Below are positions 1-7,816 of a DNA stretch of 39,313 nucleotides, piece after piece. The notes under the pieces are model-generated. The model was not told where the DNA came from, made no database searches, and saw nothing but the letters and a program-made list of their open reading frames with translations. Source of the DNA: Gammaproteobacteria bacterium (GTDB lineage Bacteria; Pseudomonadota; Gammaproteobacteria; Steroidobacterales; Woeseiaceae); assembly GCA_029862045.1 (NCBI GenBank), contig JAOTYE010000009.1:1-39313 (forward strand), given 5' to 3'. Numbering within the stretch: the first letter of the stretch is position 1; each line of letters begins with the position of its first letter. Made by a program: the position numbers and the translations under genes.

Positions 1-597
1 CGGTTTGACGTCTACGTTGCGGCTGTTATTGCAGGCGATAGCGAGTTACAGGCTGCAACTTTCTCTGTCGACGAGGCTATGGGGCTGCAGTTGTTTATCG
101 ATCAGGCTGCCTGCACCCAGTGCCACAACGGGCCACTGTTCACGAACCATGAGTTTCACAACACAGCCGTGCTGTCATTTCCCGGTGAGGTGCCTGACAA
201 GGGTCGCGTCGCCGGCGTACGCGAGGTGATGGCTGATCCATTCAATTGTCTGGGCACTTACAGCGATGATGCGTCAAAGAACTGCGCCGAACTTGAATTC
301 GTTCGAACCGGCCCGGAACTCATCGGTGCCGTGCGAACACCGTCGTTGCGCAACCTCGAGAGCACGGGCCCGTTCATGCACAAGGGGCAATTGAAGTCTC
401 TTGCGGAAGTACTCAGGCACTACAACGAAGCACCACGTGCAATGATCGGACACAACGAGGCGAAGCCGTTGGGGCTCCGCAGTCGTGAACTCCGGCAAAT
501 TGAAGCATTCCTGAATACGCTGGCGGCGCCACTGGCCACACCGCCAAAGTGGCTAGCTCCGCCGGCAATCAGCGTTGCGACCAGCGGCCACGAGTAA
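1..597 (+). CDS. Di-haem cytochrome c peroxidase family protein, C-terminal part (5' end outside window)
   Basis: The frame is open from base 1, so the start and the first haem domain lie upstream. The visible 198 residues contain one haem c motif, CTQCH (bases 112-126), followed by GPLFTNHEFHN. The stretch GAVRTPSLRNLESTGPFMHK then carries a probable distal Met ligand. This arrangement matches the C-terminal haem domain of the bacterial CcpA/MauG-like di-haem peroxidases, periplasmic enzymes that reduce hydrogen peroxide or oxidise a partner protein. Which of these it does cannot be told without the N-terminal half. A Pro/Ala-rich tail follows the domain. The last 45 bases overlap the 3' end of the opposite-strand lipoprotein gene. 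Family assignment is firm; substrate is unknown. Confidence 0.85.
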   Translation, partial: RFDVYVAAVIAGDSELQAATFSVDEAMGLQLFIDQAACTQCHNGPLFTNHEFHNTAVLSFPGEVPDKGRVAGVREVMADPFNCLGTYSDDASKNCAELEFVRTGPELIGAVRTPSLRNLESTGPFMHKGQLKSLAEVLRHYNEAPRAMIGHNEAKPLGLRSRELRQIEAFLNTLAAPLATPPKWLAPPAISVATSGHE

Positions 598-1392
598 TAG
601 CAACGTAAGCAACGGCAACGCAGTACTGCCGCCACCCCCGGAGCCGGGACGCCACTCAGCTTGAGCGCGTGTTCCACTTTCGACCTCTTCGCGAAACGTT
701 TCCAGTTCTTGATCAAGATTGACGATCATGTTGTCGGTTGCCGCAACGAAGCCGGCGCTGCGCAATTTGCGCAGGTCCTGCTTGTTGTCCATAAGAGTGG
801 TGTTGCGTTGCTCATGATGTGTGCCAGGTGCGCGAAACAATAGCTTGGCTGTCTCAACGTCGAACACAGCAGTATCAATCATGGTCTGGACTTCGTTTGT
901 GTTGCCCTTTACGACCAACGCACCGACGATCGTCCAGTACAGCAAGGCGCTGTCGCGCTCGCCGGAGAAAGATATCTGGTCATACGACACCAGCGCCATG
1001 ACATCGACACCATACAGCGCAGCAACTTGCCGCATGCCCTGGACACCGCGCGCAGACCTCATGTAGCTGTCGGGAATCGCTTCAATCGATTGCACATAGT
1101 CACGATCGCGAAACGCATCGGCGACATGCTCCATAAGGTCCTGCTTCTCCGCCGCCGAAATGTCTTCGCTATTCAGTGACGGTACAAACGCGATGCCGAC
1201 GCGAAGTGGGAGGGCCAGATAGGGCAGGCGGTCGTCGACCGCCGGGGGCGTCTCGCCTTTGGGATACAGAAAATCCACGAGGCTGCTTGAAGCACCCTCG
1301 CGCGTTTTTTCGTAACCGGGGCCCATCCACAGGGAGGTGCAGCCGGCAAAAAGCGCCAATATCAGCGCGGCTGTCAGGATTCGGTATTTCAT
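553..1392 (-). CDS. Rhombotarget-type lipoprotein with GlyGly-CTERM sorting tail
   Basis: A 279-residue envelope lipoprotein. The N-terminus is a lipoprotein signal peptide with lipobox LFAGC (Cys18). The core has the pattern I recall for the 'rhombotarget lipoprotein' family: SSLVDFLYPKG, LPLRVGIAFVPS, VDVMALVSYDQ, LLYWTIVGALVVKGN, DTAVFDVETAKLLFRAPG. Residues 250-279 form a GlyGly-CTERM-like tail: a GSGGGGS stretch, a hydrophobic segment (LPLLTLLLLVAA) and an Arg-containing end (RNADCRRS). In other species such tails are cut by rhombosortase, a rhomboid-type intramembrane protease. No rhombosortase gene is in this window. The protein would thus be lipidated at one end and processed at the other. 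The function of the family is unknown. The gene converges with the peroxidase gene and overlaps it by 45 bp, so the tail is encoded opposite the peroxidase's end. Confidence 0.85.
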   Translation of the reverse strand: MKYRILTAALILALFAGCTSLWMGPGYEKTREGASSSLVDFLYPKGETPPAVDDRLPYLALPLRVGIAFVPSLNSEDISAAEKQDLMEHVADAFRDRDYVQSIEAIPDSYMRSARGVQGMRQVAALYGVDVMALVSYDQISFSGERDSALLYWTIVGALVVKGNTNEVQTMIDTAVFDVETAKLLFRAPGTHHEQRNTTLMDNKQDLRKLRSAGFVAATDNMIVNLDQELETFREEVESGTRAQAEWRPGSGGGGSTALPLLTLLLLVAAGRNADCRRS

Positions 1393-1501
1393 GTGACCGC
1401 CTCCAACATGCTGCTCATGTTGTTTTATGAACCTACTGGAAATCTAGGCCCTTCAATCAAGGTGCGCAATACGTACGATGCGTAGTGTGCAACCACTATC
1501 A

Positions 1502-2533
1502 TCAGGCGCTACATTGATTAGCCAGGTTAAGGCCCAGCTGGTGTTCGAGGAAGGTTCGCAGCGCCGGCATCGTGCCGTGGTCAATGACGTTGATCGCGGG
1601 CACACCTGTCAGTTTCATGACGAGGTCAACCGCGGCAGTGGTGTTTGCGGCAGGACCTGCCACGAGGTCCGGCTTGTGGCCGAAAGCCTGTTGCACGCCC
1701 ACAACCGCGTACGGGTCTGACGCACACAGGATGGAGCAACAGATATTATTGCCGAGTTCGTCGATCGCTGCTTCGCCATTGTACGGCTCGAGCGGCGACG
1801 CACCGGCTTCAGCAACCAGGAAGTCAGGTTTTAACTTATCGATATGGCTCAGAAGTGGCCGAATCGCCGTGCGAAACACGTCTTGAGGCACAATGGTTGA
1901 CGGCAGACCGACGTCAACGAAATCGAAGATTGCAACGGCTCCGGCCCGCTTGAAACTGGCAATATCCCGGAGCCGGCCGGCGCCCGTGAGTTTCGCGCCG
2001 ATAACCCGATAACCTGCTGATGATAGAAGGGCGCATATGCGTCGTCCTGTCACGGTCTTACCGGCCGACATCGATGTGCCGAACAGCAGGATTGTTGGTA
2101 CCGAAAATCCCGTGTCTTGTGCCCTTATGGCAAACTGACGCATCGTGATCTTTTCGCCGTTTCTTACAATGTGGCCCCGATAGTGGAGAGACAATGGCGG
2201 CGGCAACATGGCGGCGAACGAAGTGAAATGACCGAACAGTCCGGCACCCGTCAGGGCGTGCATCTTTCCTCCACGGACATCGGTGTAGCTGCCGACGCCT
2301 TCGAGTGTAGCTGCTCTGCTACCAAGCGCGCCGATTATTTGATCGCCAGGCTGTACAGGAATCATTTCGCCAGAACAGGTTTCGATTACGTACAGTTCGG
2401 ATGGAATTCCGGTAACTTCGGCCAACACGTATTCGCCATTCGCCCACACGCCATGTCTTAGTGCACGAACGTCATACGGATTCTTGTCGAAGTCCGCGAT
2501 GCGTGCTAATGATGCGATATGTGTCTGTGTCAT
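1502..2533 (-). CDS. DUF1611-like P-loop NTPase-fold protein (possible N-acyltransferase relative)
   Basis: A 343-residue cytosolic protein with no signal peptide. The N-terminal half (about 1-145) has a GAxLFGHF segment. The C-terminal half carries a Walker A-like loop, GTSMSAGKT, at residues 152-160. Further on are DFLVAEAGASPLEPYNG and CASDPYAVVGVQQAFGHKP, where DUF1611 proteins have their acidic and nucleotide- or CoA-contacting segments. DUF1611 includes DgcN, reported as a D-glutamate N-acetyltransferase, but similarity here looks distant and I do not transfer that reaction. The start overlaps the stop of the upstream M20 peptidase gene as ATGA, so the two are translationally coupled. 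The pairing suggests work on an N-acylated amino acid or small peptide (inference). A dethiobiotin-synthetase-like role is a less likely alternative. Confidence 0.7.
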   Translation of the reverse strand: MTQTHIASLARIADFDKNPYDVRALRHGVWANGEYVLAEVTGIPSELYVIETCSGEMIPVQPGDQIIGALGSRAATLEGVGSYTDVRGGKMHALTGAGLFGHFTSFAAMLPPPLSLHYRGHIVRNGEKITMRQFAIRAQDTGFSVPTILLFGTSMSAGKTVTGRRICALLSSAGYRVIGAKLTGAGRLRDIASFKRAGAVAIFDFVDVGLPSTIVPQDVFRTAIRPLLSHIDKLKPDFLVAEAGASPLEPYNGEAAIDELGNNICCSILCASDPYAVVGVQQAFGHKPDLVAGPAANTTAAVDLVMKLTGVPAINVIDHGTMPALRTFLEHQLGLNLANQCSA

Positions 2534-3714
2534 ACCGTCTTCTCAGAACAATCGCTGTTGATCGGAGGCGATAGCAACAGCATCGTCAGCAAAGCGGCGC
2601 GCTCGAGCGTCTTGCCGATGTAGAGAAACTCACGCTTCGCGTGCGCACCGTGGCCGACCGGACCGAGCCCATCGAGCGTAGCTGTGAATTGGCTCGTCGT
2701 GTTTCCGTCCGAGCCACCGCCAACCTTGGCTCGACTGAGGTCGAGGCCGAGTTGTTTCCCGATCTGCCTTGCCTGATCCCACAACGCCCGATTACGTGAC
2801 GTCGTTTCCATCGACGGCCTGCCAATGGCGCCCTCGATCCGCAGACGAACACCAGGCACTTCGGGTTTAATGCTGTGGATCAGCTTCTCAATTTCATTTC
2901 CGTCCGCAACGGTTGGCACGCGAACATCGATAACGGCCGTGCTATGCGCAGCAACCACATTCGGTTGCACCCCGCCGTCAACGGTGCCGACGTTGATCGT
3001 GATGCCTTTGTCGGGGTCGTTCATCGCGAAGAGCTTTTGAATGACGTGAGACAGTTCGAGTATCGCGCTTGCGCCGGATTCCGGGTCGAGACCTGCATGC
3101 GCGGCTTTTCCGTAGACCGTGACCGTGAATCGGCCGATGCCCTTGCGTTCGGTTTTCAGACTGCCATGCTCGCCCAGAGCGGGTTCGAGCACAAACGCGC
3201 GGGTTGCCCGCCGCGCCAGCATGCGAATGTATCGGGTAGACGAACGGCTGCCGATTTCTTCATCAGCGTTGACAAAAATAACTGGCATCATCGACGGTTT
3301 GAGATCGAGCTCGCGCAAGGTCCTTAGCGCGACGATAAGTTGCACCAAACCACCCTTCATATCGAATACGCCAGGACCGCGGATGACGTCGCCATCTACG
3401 GTAAATGGGCGTTCGTTGATTGTCCCTACCGGCCATACGGTGTCGTAGTGACCGATGATGAGTTGCAAGTCTTTGCCTCTATGGCACTCCTTGGGTCGCG
3501 CGTAAACGTGACGAGGTCCGTTGGGTAGGCCGGTTTCGCGGACCAGAAAGTCGATCTCACTAAGCGCTGACATAAATAAATGACGTGTTTGCCTGTGAAT
3601 CGCGGGATGTGACGACGGTGATTCTGCCTCTACGAGGCACCTCAGCAGATCGATCAACAGCGCGTCCTGTTCCCGAACGTGATTCAGAATTCGATCAGCG
3701 AGCCCACTGGTCAT
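2530..3714 (-). CDS. M20 family metallopeptidase (carboxypeptidase G2 / ArgE-DapE type)
   Basis: A 394-residue di-zinc amidohydrolase, complete by family length. Metal ligands and catalytic residues are visible in order: GHYDTV (His89, catalytic Asp91), GVFDMKGG (Asp118, bridging), NADEEIGS (Glu152 catalytic base, Glu153), FVLEPALGE (Glu177) and GHGAHA (His358). The dimerisation or lid domain lies between about 190 and 300. No signal peptide is seen, so it should act in the cytoplasm. It is closest in pattern to glutamate carboxypeptidase (CPG2) proteins, which remove a C-terminal amino acid or an acyl group from N-acylated amino acids. The exact substrate cannot be read. It sits 7 bases after the flavin-reductase-like gene and overlaps the DUF1611-like gene by 4 bases, so the three form one operon. 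Confidence 0.9.
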   Translation of the reverse strand: MTSGLADRILNHVREQDALLIDLLRCLVEAESPSSHPAIHRQTRHLFMSALSEIDFLVRETGLPNGPRHVYARPKECHRGKDLQLIIGHYDTVWPVGTINERPFTVDGDVIRGPGVFDMKGGLVQLIVALRTLRELDLKPSMMPVIFVNADEEIGSRSSTRYIRMLARRATRAFVLEPALGEHGSLKTERKGIGRFTVTVYGKAAHAGLDPESGASAILELSHVIQKLFAMNDPDKGITINVGTVDGGVQPNVVAAHSTAVIDVRVPTVADGNEIEKLIHSIKPEVPGVRLRIEGAIGRPSMETTSRNRALWDQARQIGKQLGLDLSRAKVGGGSDGNTTSQFTATLDGLGPVGHGAHAKREFLYIGKTLERAALLTMLLLSPPINSDCSEKTV

Positions 3715-3721
3715 TTCACTG

Positions 3722-4330
3722 TCATTTCTTCATATGTGCTGGAAACGGGAAAGCATTGGACCGCTCGATCGCGGCGAAGCGACCGGGTGCCAGATAGGCG
3801 AACAGCGGTGAGTCGTGGATCGTCTCCTGATCATCGATGTCATCGTGACGTATGAAATCGACATCGGCATAAGCGGCGATAATCTCGCCGGTAATCAGGC
3901 AGTTCGAACCGAAGCCATCGATGGTCTTGAAGTGGCGACACTCGAAGTACAGGTACGCCTCATCTATGAATTCACCCTCGATTTGCTGTGCCGGAAACGT
4001 TGTGAAGCACTCGAGCACGGGTTTGTGGCCCGCCTGACGGGGTGAGGCGGCCAGACTCGAACACAGTACTTGCGACGGTTTCGGATAGCTGACCGTAAAC
4101 ACGCCTGTCCGCGCGATATTCTTGCAGGTCGAGTGTGTTGGCGAACATACAAAACCGAAGTAGTTTTGCCAGCCCATCGGCGTGACCATGTGCTTGGGCG
4201 CGAGATCGAGCGAGCCGTCCGGCTCGGTAGTACCGATCAGAACCAGCGGGGCAACTGTGAAGAATCGATGCCAAATCGGCCTGCTGGTATCGATGTCGAT
4301 GAGATGGCCTTTATCTGTTGGTGCGGGCAC
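3722..4330 (-). CDS. Flavin reductase-like FMN-binding split-barrel protein
   Basis: A 202-residue soluble protein of the flavin reductase-like family. N-terminal segments RFFTVAPLVLIGTTEPDGS and DLAPKHMVTPMGWQNYFGF form the split-barrel FMN site. CSPTHSTCKNIARTGVFTVS follows, in the position where family members bind the isoalloxazine and phosphate. Such proteins use NAD(P)H to reduce FMN, or carry FMN in an oxidoreductase reaction. The start is a GTG at 4330, chosen because a strong Shine-Dalgarno sequence (GGGGAGGTG) lies a few bases upstream. It is first in a three-gene operon with the M20 peptidase and DUF1611-like gene, and diverges from the flavoprotein cluster beginning at 4524. It might supply reduced flavin to a monooxygenase elsewhere, but none is adjacent. 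Confidence 0.85.
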   Translation of the reverse strand: MPAPTDKGHLIDIDTSRPIWHRFFTVAPLVLIGTTEPDGSLDLAPKHMVTPMGWQNYFGFVCSPTHSTCKNIARTGVFTVSYPKPSQVLCSSLAASPRQAGHKPVLECFTTFPAQQIEGEFIDEAYLYFECRHFKTIDGFGSNCLITGEIIAAYADVDFIRHDDIDDQETIHDSPLFAYLAPGRFAAIERSNAFPFPAHMKK

Positions 4331-4408
4331 AGTGACACCTCCCCATCATGGACTTATTCCTAAGCTACGCCGTCAGATTTGGGCTGAGAATAAGTAGTTG
4401 CCGCGCTG

Positions 4409-4438
4409 CGATATAGCCTCCTTGGAGCTCCGATATCG
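4409..4438. promoter_or_regulatory. Dyad-symmetric site in divergent intergenic region
   Basis: CGATAT (4409-4414) and ATATCG (4433-4438) are perfect inverted arms separated by 18 bases. The spacer itself holds a small CTCC-TT-GGAG inverted repeat. The site lies in the 193-base gap between the GTG-started flavin-reductase operon (minus) and the 41-codon ORF/flavoprotein operon (plus). Its position fits an operator for a dimeric regulator of both units; the regulator is not in the window. The arms are short, so chance is possible. Confidence 0.35.
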
Positions 4439-4488
4439 ACCTGTTGCGGTTGCGTTATGCGGGCTGCCCTGTGCTATCGTAAAAAGCT

Positions 4489-4511
4489 ACAACTGCTTGA
4501 TTTCAGGTTGT
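4489..4511 (+). promoter_or_regulatory. Bulged inverted repeat just upstream of the small ORF
   Basis: ACAACTG (4489-4495) and CAGGTTGT (4504-4511) pair with one bulged base, 12 bases before the ATG at 4524. In RNA this would be a small leader hairpin next to the ribosome binding region of the 41-codon ORF. A T/A-rich TATCGT at 4475-4480 could be a -10 element, but no convincing -35 is seen at normal spacing. Confidence 0.25.
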
Positions 4512-4523
4512 GGAATTCGCTAC

Positions 4524-4649
4524 ATGCATGACGAAAGCAGAATAATTGACGACCTTATCGCCGGTCAAAAGCCGGGGCCGTTTTCGGAAATGGAAAAGCT
4601 CGAACGGCGTTATATCGAGTGGATCTTGCAGGAACTTCAGCGGGCCTGA
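4524..4649 (+). CDS. Small 41-residue helical protein, translationally coupled to the flavoprotein gene
   Basis: A short ORF of 41 residues whose TGA stop directly abuts the ATG of the next gene (TGAATG), so ribosomes could pass from one to the other. The ATG at 4524 was chosen over an upstream in-frame ATG at 4398, because the extra 42 residues look like untranslated leader. The peptide is highly charged. Its C-terminal part, LERRYIEWILQELQRA, is a clear amphipathic helix. This resembles the first helix of the Fis-type C-terminal domain of NtrC-family regulators, but the DNA-recognition helix is missing. It could be a real small protein, a coupling leader ORF, or a remnant of a regulator. 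No function is assigned. Confidence 0.5.
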   Translation: MHDESRIIDDLIAGQKPGPFSEMEKLERRYIEWILQELQRA

Positions 4650-6266
4650 ATGAAAACATATGACGCCATAATCGTTGGCGCAGGACACAATGGACTAACG
4701 ACGGCCGCCTTTCTCGCCAAGGCCGGACTCGACGTCGTTTGCGTCGAGAAGAACGACTACATCGGTGGTGCGGCAGTCAGTCGCAACCTGTACGAAGACT
4801 GGATGTACTCAAACTGCTCGTATGTCTGTAGTTTATTGCGCCCGGAGATATATCGCGCGCTTGAGCTTCACAAGCATGGCTTGCAGGTGACCCCATACGG
4901 AGGGTCGGTCACGTTCATGGAGAACGGTGACTACTTCGGTTCATACCATGATCCGGAAGTGGCGTATCGTGAGATGGCGCGCTTCTCACAGCACGACGCA
5001 GACGCTTACGAACGCTACTCGGCCGACACGATGCGCCAATGCCGGTTTATTCGCGACTTTTTGCTGCGTACACCCCCCGATCCGACGTCGTTCAAGCCGA
5101 AGGACATCAAAGAGCTTATCGCGATCGGCAACAAGTTCATGGAGATGGGTGAGGATCGAATGTACGAAACGATCCGCTTCTGGACGATGAGTGTCGCTGA
5201 GTACCTTGATGAGTATTTCGAAACCGATGTTATCAAGGCGGCGATGTCGGGCAGTGGCATTATCGGCACAGCGCTCGGCATTCACTCACCGGGCACCGCT
5301 TACGTCCTGTTGCACCATTACATGGGTGACGTCGACGGCAATGTTGGCACCTGGGGATTCGCGCGTGGCGGTATGGGTGCGGTCTCAAACTCGATTGCTG
5401 GTGCGTTCCAGGCGTACGGCGGCGAACTGCGCACGGAAGCGGGCGTCGCTCAGATCATTGTCAATAACGGACGTACAACGGGCGTGGTGCTGGAAAACGG
5501 TGACGAAATCTCGGCCCGCGTCGTCGTTTCGGCGATGGACGTCAAACGCACGTTCCTGAAGTGCATGGAAAGGTCAGACTTGCCAGAGTCGTTCTACAAG
5601 CGCGTTGAGAATTTCAAGATTCGCGGCTCATCCGGCAAGCTGAATATTGCGCTCGACGGCATGCCGACATTTCCGGCATTGCCGGAAGGCAGTTCGTTGT
5701 ACATCAGCGATATGCACTTCATTGATTCGATGGAGCGCATGGAGCGTGCTTACGACGACTGGAAGGATGGCACCTGGTCGAAAGATCCATATATCGACAT
5801 GACCATTCCGACAGCGGTCGACCCGACGATGGCGCCGCCTGGCAAACACTTCATGAGCTGCTTTGTTCAGTATTGTCCGTACAAGCTTGAGGGCAGGGAC
5901 TGGACAGACCCTGAGAGGGAGGAGTTTGCCAAATCGGTTATCGAGCAGATCGCGAACTACAGTCCTGATTTCAAGGAGTTGATCCTGCATTACGAGATTC
6001 GTACGCCGCAGGACATCGAGGATGAAATCGGCATCACCGAGGGCAACATCTTCCACGGTGAGCTGACGATGGACCAGCTGTTGTTCAACCGCCCGGTTCC
6101 GGGTTACGCCCAGTACCGTGCGCCGGTTGCGGGCTTGTACATGTGCGGCTCGAGCGTGCATCCGGGAGGCGGCGTGATGGCCGCGCCGGGCGCAAATGCG
6201 GCGCGTGAAATCCTCGCAGACCTAAAACGTCCGAACACCGTTCCAGAAAACTTCGGCGATGACTAA
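4650..6266 (+). CDS. PYROXD2/CrtI-like FAD-dependent oxidoreductase, first paralogue
   Basis: A 538-residue flavoprotein of the phytoene-desaturase-like superfamily, subgroup resembling PYROXD2. The N-terminus has the dinucleotide-binding motif IIVGAGHNGLTTAAFLAKAG (Gly10, Gly12, Gly15), ending in VEKNDYIGGAAVSR. The C-terminus has the closing FAD motif GLYMCGSSVHPGGGVMAAPG followed by NAAREIL. A second FAD contact, RGGMGAVSNSIAGAF, lies mid-protein. No signal peptide or membrane segment is evident. The family oxidises C-C or C-N bonds using FAD; few members have known substrates, so none is named. The gene follows the 41-codon ORF with no gap and is 5 bases upstream of a second, diverged copy of the same family, so the two may act as partners or in successive steps. 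Confidence 0.87.
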   Translation: MKTYDAIIVGAGHNGLTTAAFLAKAGLDVVCVEKNDYIGGAAVSRNLYEDWMYSNCSYVCSLLRPEIYRALELHKHGLQVTPYGGSVTFMENGDYFGSYHDPEVAYREMARFSQHDADAYERYSADTMRQCRFIRDFLLRTPPDPTSFKPKDIKELIAIGNKFMEMGEDRMYETIRFWTMSVAEYLDEYFETDVIKAAMSGSGIIGTALGIHSPGTAYVLLHHYMGDVDGNVGTWGFARGGMGAVSNSIAGAFQAYGGELRTEAGVAQIIVNNGRTTGVVLENGDEISARVVVSAMDVKRTFLKCMERSDLPESFYKRVENFKIRGSSGKLNIALDGMPTFPALPEGSSLYISDMHFIDSMERMERAYDDWKDGTWSKDPYIDMTIPTAVDPTMAPPGKHFMSCFVQYCPYKLEGRDWTDPEREEFAKSVIEQIANYSPDFKELILHYEIRTPQDIEDEIGITEGNIFHGELTMDQLLFNRPVPGYAQYRAPVAGLYMCGSSVHPGGGVMAAPGANAAREILADLKRPNTVPENFGDD

Positions 6267-6271
6267 AAGAC

Positions 6272-7816
6272 ATGACTGACAGATACGACGCAATTGTAGT
6301 AGGGGGCGGCCACAATGGCCTCGTGTGCTCGGCGCTGCTGGGCAAGGCCGGCAAGCAGGTGCTGGTTCTCGAGGCCAACGATCAGGTTGGCGGCGCAGCC
6401 GTGACGCGGGAATTCGTGGACGGTTTTGCGGTATCGGCGTGCGCCCATCTGTTGTACCAGCTGCAGCCGAGCGTGCGCAAAGACCTCAAGCTGAGTCCAA
6501 AGCTGGCGTCCGAGGATATGACCACCGTCGTACTTGACGAGCAGGGTGAGCATGTTCGTATTCAGGGGAACTCCGTGCTTGGGGTCAGCGATGCCGATGC
6601 CAAGAGTTTCCGTGGTTTTCACAAGCGCATGACACGCTTCGCGGATCTGTTGCGCACTTATCTGAACAAACCCCCGCCGCGACTTGGAACGCGCGGCCTC
6701 AGCGATTTACTGACGCTCGGGCGGTTAGGGATTGACATTCGTCTACTAGGCAAGACCGAAATGCGGGAATTTCTGCGCCTGATCGGCATGAATATTCACG
6801 ATGAGCTCGACGAGCGCTTCGAGAGTTCGTTGCTGAAAGGCGCGCTGAGTCTCGATGCGGTGCTCGGTACCCACCTGGGCCCGCGTTCGCCGAACACAAT
6901 CATGACCTACCTGTATCGGCTCGCGGGTGATCACGGTCGAGTTGCTTCGCCAACCGGTGGTATGGGCAGCATCAGCGATGAGCTTGCAAAGGCTGCCAGA
7001 GAGTCGGGCGTCACGATTCGCACCGCCATGCCGGTCAGCCGAATCATTATCGACAACGGTCGTGTGGCCGGCGTCGAAACCGAGAATGGCGAGCGCTTCG
7101 ACAGTATGACGGTGGTTTCGAATGCGGATCCCAAACGAACTATCATGGATCTTGTCGGCGCGCGGCATGTAGAGACAGGCTTTACGCATCGCATTCATCA
7201 TCTGCGCATGCGCGGTAATGCCGCAAAGTTGCATCTCGCCCTAGATGGATTGCCGACGATCGCCGGCCTGTCGAAGAAAGACTACGCCGAGCGGATTCTG
7301 ATCGCACCCGACGAGCATTACGTCGAGCGCGCGTTCAATCCCGCCAAATACGGCGAGAGCTCACCCGAACCCGTACTGGAAATTACGTTTCCGAGTTTTC
7401 GCGACGCCAAACTCGCCCCGCCAAGCCAACATGTCATGTCGGCGGTTGTGCAGTACGCGCCGTATGATCGCAAGGGTGGCTGGACCGATGCAGCGAGACA
7501 GGAGTTTGAGGCAGCCGCAATCAGAGCGATTGAACGTTTCGCTCCGGACATCGCACAACGCATAACTGCCAGCGAATTATTGACGCCCGCTGACATCGAA
7601 CGCGAGTTTCATATTACAGGCGGACACTGGCATCACGGCGAACTGACACTCGATCAGTTCCTGTTTGTCCGGCCCGTTTGTAGCGCCGCTCAGTACCGCA
7701 TGCCTGTCGATGGTCTTTATCTCTGTGGGGCCGGGGCGCACCCGGGTGGCGGTGTCAGCGGTGCCGCCGGGCGCAATGCGGCACGAGCCATCCTGAGCCG
7801 GGAGAAAGCAGCATGA
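6272..7816 (+). CDS. PYROXD2/CrtI-like FAD-dependent oxidoreductase, second paralogue
   Basis: A 514-residue flavoprotein from the same family as the preceding gene but clearly diverged. The N-terminal FAD motif is VVGGGHNGLVCSALLGKAG, followed by LEANDQVGGAAVTREF. The mid-protein motif is TGGMGSISDELAKAA. The C-terminal motif is GLYLCGAGAHPGGGVSGAAG then RNAARAIL. The ends match those of the first paralogue almost motif for motif, while the central substrate domain differs. That fits two enzymes with different substrates, or a heterodimer. Its stop overlaps the next gene's start as ATGA, so expression of this gene and the GcvT-like enzyme is coupled. The second substrate or partner is unknown. 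Confidence 0.87.
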   Translation: MTDRYDAIVVGGGHNGLVCSALLGKAGKQVLVLEANDQVGGAAVTREFVDGFAVSACAHLLYQLQPSVRKDLKLSPKLASEDMTTVVLDEQGEHVRIQGNSVLGVSDADAKSFRGFHKRMTRFADLLRTYLNKPPPRLGTRGLSDLLTLGRLGIDIRLLGKTEMREFLRLIGMNIHDELDERFESSLLKGALSLDAVLGTHLGPRSPNTIMTYLYRLAGDHGRVASPTGGMGSISDELAKAARESGVTIRTAMPVSRIIIDNGRVAGVETENGERFDSMTVVSNADPKRTIMDLVGARHVETGFTHRIHHLRMRGNAAKLHLALDGLPTIAGLSKKDYAERILIAPDEHYVERAFNPAKYGESSPEPVLEITFPSFRDAKLAPPSQHVMSAVVQYAPYDRKGGWTDAARQEFEAAAIRAIERFAPDIAQRITASELLTPADIEREFHITGGHWHHGELTLDQFLFVRPVCSAAQYRMPVDGLYLCGAGAHPGGGVSGAAGRNAARAILSREKAA

